This document shows positions 61,935 through 64,000 of a DNA stretch of 64,000 nt, piece by piece. The notes below the pieces were generated by a model. That model was not told where the DNA came from and did no database searches. It was given only the letters and a program-made list of their open reading frames with translations. The stretch comes from Hyalangium versicolor (GTDB lineage Bacteria; Myxococcota; Myxococcia; Myxococcales; Myxococcaceae). Made by a program: the position numbers and the translations under genes. Position 1 is the stretch's first letter, and the number at the start of each line of letters is the position of its first letter. The stretch is from contig NZ_JAHXBF010000012.1 of assembly GCF_020103695.1 (NCBI RefSeq), positions 310,001 through 374,000 of the forward strand, read 5' to 3'.

Positions 61935-63149
61935 TCAGTAGGCCACGCCATACGTGGCGGCCTGAGTCCTCACGCTCTTCATCACGTTGTCATCGAAGCT
62001 GTCCGACTTCTCCGCCACGTTCTTCTCACGCCACGTGTCGCGGTCCGCCGCCAGCTTCGCCGCCTTGGCCTCCAGCACCTTGCGCTCATCGGCGAGCTGC
62101 TTCACCTTCGCCGCCTGCTCCTCCTTCTTCAGCCCCTGCAGCGCCGCCGGGAGCTCCGCCGACTTCACCGAGGCCAGGGCCTCGGGCTTCTCCACCAGAT
62201 CCACCGCCCCGCCCACGGCCACGGGCGCACTGCTCGCCGCCGGAGCGGCCATGGCCGAGCCCCCGGAGCGCGCCTTCTTCATGTAGCTGATGCGCTCGGC
62301 GGCCTGCTCCGGCGCCAGCGTGGCCATCTGCGACGCGCGGTCCATGTTCTGCGCCTGCACGTCCGCCGTGCCCGTGTACAGCGTCTTGGTGGCGATCTCC
62401 GCGTTCACCTTCGCCAGCTCCGCGTCATACGGCGTCGCCACCGCCAGCATGCCGCCCTCCTGGCCAATGGTGTCGAACGTGCCATCCGTCAGCTTCGCCG
62501 CGTACCTCCACGCCGTCGCCGTCTCCTCATCCCCGCCGCAGCGCACCGTGTTCACCACGATGTGGCGCTCCTTGGCCTGCCTCGACCAGGACTTGAAGCT
62601 CCACTTCTCCTCACGCGCGGCCGGCGGCGCATCGCCCACCAGGAAGATGACCTTCATCGTCTCGCGGTTGTCGCTCCAGCTCATCTTCGACACCGCCTCG
62701 CCCAGCCCGCGGCCCACGTGCTCGGGAGTGTCCCCACCGCCATCCGCGCTGAACTGGCGCAGGTGGGTGAACACCGTGTCCAGGTCCTCGCTCAAGTCGA
62801 AGCGCTTCGTCACGTACTCGTCCCCCACGTCCCGGTAGCCCACCAGCCCCACCTTCAGCCGAGGCGTCGGCTTGCCCGTGGCGATCCGCGAGGCGATGGA
62901 GAAGATCTTCTGCTTGGCGCCCTCGAGCAGCCCGGACATCGAGCCCGTCGTATCCAGCACGAAGACCACCTCGATCTGCGGCCGGGCCTCCTTCTTCGGA
63001 GCCTCCTCGGGCGCCTTCACCTGCGCGGGCTGCTCCTGCTTGGGAGCGGCAGCCGCGGCGGGAGTCTCCGCGAAGGCCAGGGGAGCAGAGAGCGTAACAG
63101 TGGCGAGCGCGGCGGCCAGGACAGGCCGCGCGAGGAATTTCAGGGACAT
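61935..63149 (-). CDS. Exported von Willebrand factor A domain protein
   Basis: The 404-residue protein has a signal peptide ending PLAFAETP, an Ala/Pro/Lys linker and a VWA domain. The metal-ion-dependent adhesion site is DTTGSMS at its start, with a later aspartate (FSADGGGDTPEH) and VGDAPPA. The C-terminal 150 residues form a Lys/Ala-rich helical region likely to be a coiled coil. VWA domains bind partner proteins through the metal; a periplasmic or surface complex role is likely. It is followed upstream by the pirin gene on the same strand. Confidence 0.87.
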   Translation of the reverse strand: MSLKFLARPVLAAALATVTLSAPLAFAETPAAAAAPKQEQPAQVKAPEEAPKKEARPQIEVVFVLDTTGSMSGLLEGAKQKIFSIASRIATGKPTPRLKVGLVGYRDVGDEYVTKRFDLSEDLDTVFTHLRQFSADGGGDTPEHVGRGLGEAVSKMSWSDNRETMKVIFLVGDAPPAAREEKWSFKSWSRQAKERHIVVNTVRCGGDEETATAWRYAAKLTDGTFDTIGQEGGMLAVATPYDAELAKVNAEIATKTLYTGTADVQAQNMDRASQMATLAPEQAAERISYMKKARSGGSAMAAPAASSAPVAVGGAVDLVEKPEALASVKSAELPAALQGLKKEEQAAKVKQLADERKVLEAKAAKLAADRDTWREKNVAEKSDSFDDNVMKSVRTQAATYGVAY

Positions 63150-63248
63150 GGAAGGCTCCAGGGGAAGTGTTCCCCAGAAACGGACGAGGGCGCGGAAAGG
63201 TCTATGCCCTCCCGCGCCCTCCTATCTCCGCCTGTCTCACGCTGGCGC

Positions 63249-63944
63249 TCAGGCCAGATCGAAGAGCAGCGCCTCCACCGGCTCGTTGGCCGTGAGGACC
63301 AGCGAGCTCTCGTTGGAGATCGCCGCGCCGTCACCGGCGTTGAGGGCCACGCCGTTCAGCGTGGCCGAGCCCCGAGCGATCTGCACCCAGGCGTGTCGGC
63401 CGGGATTCAGCGTGTACTCGGCCTTCTCGCCCTTGCCCAGCAGCGTGCTGTTCAGCGTCATGTCCTGGTGGACCGTCACCGAGCCTTCACGCCCGTCCGG
63501 AGAGGCCACCACGCGGAACCGGCCCTGACGCTCCTTCTCGGAGAACGCCTTCTGCTCGTAGCTGGGCTCCAGGCCTCGCCGCTCGGGGATGATCCAGATC
63601 TGCAGCAGGTGCAGCTCCTGATCAAAGCGGTTCTGCTCGCTGTGCAGCACACCCGTACCGGCGGTCATGCGCTGCACCTCGCCCGGACGGATGACGCCGT
63701 GGGTGCCCATGCTGTCGCGGTGCTCCACCTGCCCACCCAGGACGTAGGTGATGATCTCCATGTCCCGGTGCGGGTGGGTGCCAAACCCGGTGCGCGGCGC
63801 CACGCGATCCTCATTGATGACGCGCAGGCTGCGGAAGCCCATGTTGTCCGGGTCGTAGTAATCCGCGAACGAGAACGAGTGATAAGTATCGAGCCAACCG
63901 TGGTTGGCGTGGCCTCGGGCTTCAGCGGGTCGAACGTTGATCAT
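63249..63944 (-). CDS. Pirin-family bicupin protein
   Basis: The 231-residue bicupin has the pirin motif GFGTHPHRDMEIITYVLGG with the metal-binding His-x-His, and HSEQN supplying the other ligands (His and Glu). Members oxidise flavonoids (quercetinase) or act as redox-sensing regulators. The C-terminal cupin is degenerate and lacks ligands. ATG 63944 is the start, with GGAG upstream. The last 56 bases of the window contain no gene I can support. Confidence 0.92.
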   Translation of the reverse strand: MINVRPAEARGHANHGWLDTYHSFSFADYYDPDNMGFRSLRVINEDRVAPRTGFGTHPHRDMEIITYVLGGQVEHRDSMGTHGVIRPGEVQRMTAGTGVLHSEQNRFDQELHLLQIWIIPERRGLEPSYEQKAFSEKERQGRFRVVASPDGREGSVTVHQDMTLNSTLLGKGEKAEYTLNPGRHAWVQIARGSATLNGVALNAGDGAAISNESSLVLTANEPVEALLFDLA

Positions 63945-64000
63945 AGGGTGCTCCTTCGTGTTGCCTGTCTGAGATGCCCCCGCCCTCTTGGCGTTGCGGG

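Overview
The window is about 64 kb of high-GC chromosomal DNA from a myxobacterium, most likely a Cystobacterineae-type member (Archangium, Cystobacter, Stigmatella, Hyalangium or Myxococcus relatives). This is inferred from the codon usage, two Ser/Thr protein kinases, a hybrid PAS histidine kinase, a protein resembling the Myxococcales DUF2378/TIGR02265 family, many lipoproteins, PilZ and single-domain response-regulator genes, and a recA operator resembling the myxobacterial LexA box. I see no insertion sequence, prophage, CRISPR array, rRNA operon or replication origin.

Layout. 1-8.8 kb: a TPR-like protein, a kinase, a universal stress protein, an overlapping pair encoding a tyrosine-ammonia-lyase-like enzyme and an acyl/aryl-CoA ligase, an HdeD-like membrane protein, a lipoprotein and a GST. 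8.9-15.5 kb: Tex, an Ala-rich lipoprotein, a GNAT acetyltransferase and a PhoD-like phosphatase. 15.7-18.8 kb: an accessory patch with a candidate exported toxin and overlapping immunity-like gene, then an AT-richer small membrane protein. 19-26.4 kb: recA with a LexA-type palindrome, a four-gene overlapping sigma/anti-sigma operon, a kinase and a hybrid histidine kinase. 26.4-32.8 kb: a BioF-like alpha-oxoamine synthase fused to an acyltransferase, then glmS and glmU. 32.8-46.5 kb: a structured 435-bp gap, a TatD-like hydrolase, an M3 peptidase, an amidohydrolase, a response regulator, an ABC exporter pair, an NlpC/P60 protein, a DUF819 protein and a sphingosine-1-phosphate-lyase-like enzyme. 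46.5-48.1 kb: a PilZ protein, a circularly permuted tRNA-like gene and ParA. 48.3-56.4 kb: a tightly overlapping six-gene operon (alpha/beta hydrolase, acetoacetate-decarboxylase-like, small membrane protein, patatin, GMC oxidoreductase, membrane metallophosphoesterase) that looks like a lipid or sterol processing set. 56.4-64 kb: two large unknown proteins, peptide deformylase, an alpha/beta hydrolase, a VWA protein and a pirin.

The most unusual element is at 47071-47159. The 3' half of a serine-type tRNA (T arm, acceptor 3' strand, discriminator G) lies upstream of its 5' half (acceptor 5' strand, D arm, anticodon arm with a UCA anticodon). A six-base-nucleotide linker separates the acceptor strands, and the two outer flanks pair to form exactly the missing variable-arm stem. 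This is the arrangement expected for a tRNA permuted in its variable loop, giving a possible two-piece, UGA-reading tRNA. Everything was read by eye from the sequence; family assignments rest on recognisable motifs and no database search was run.
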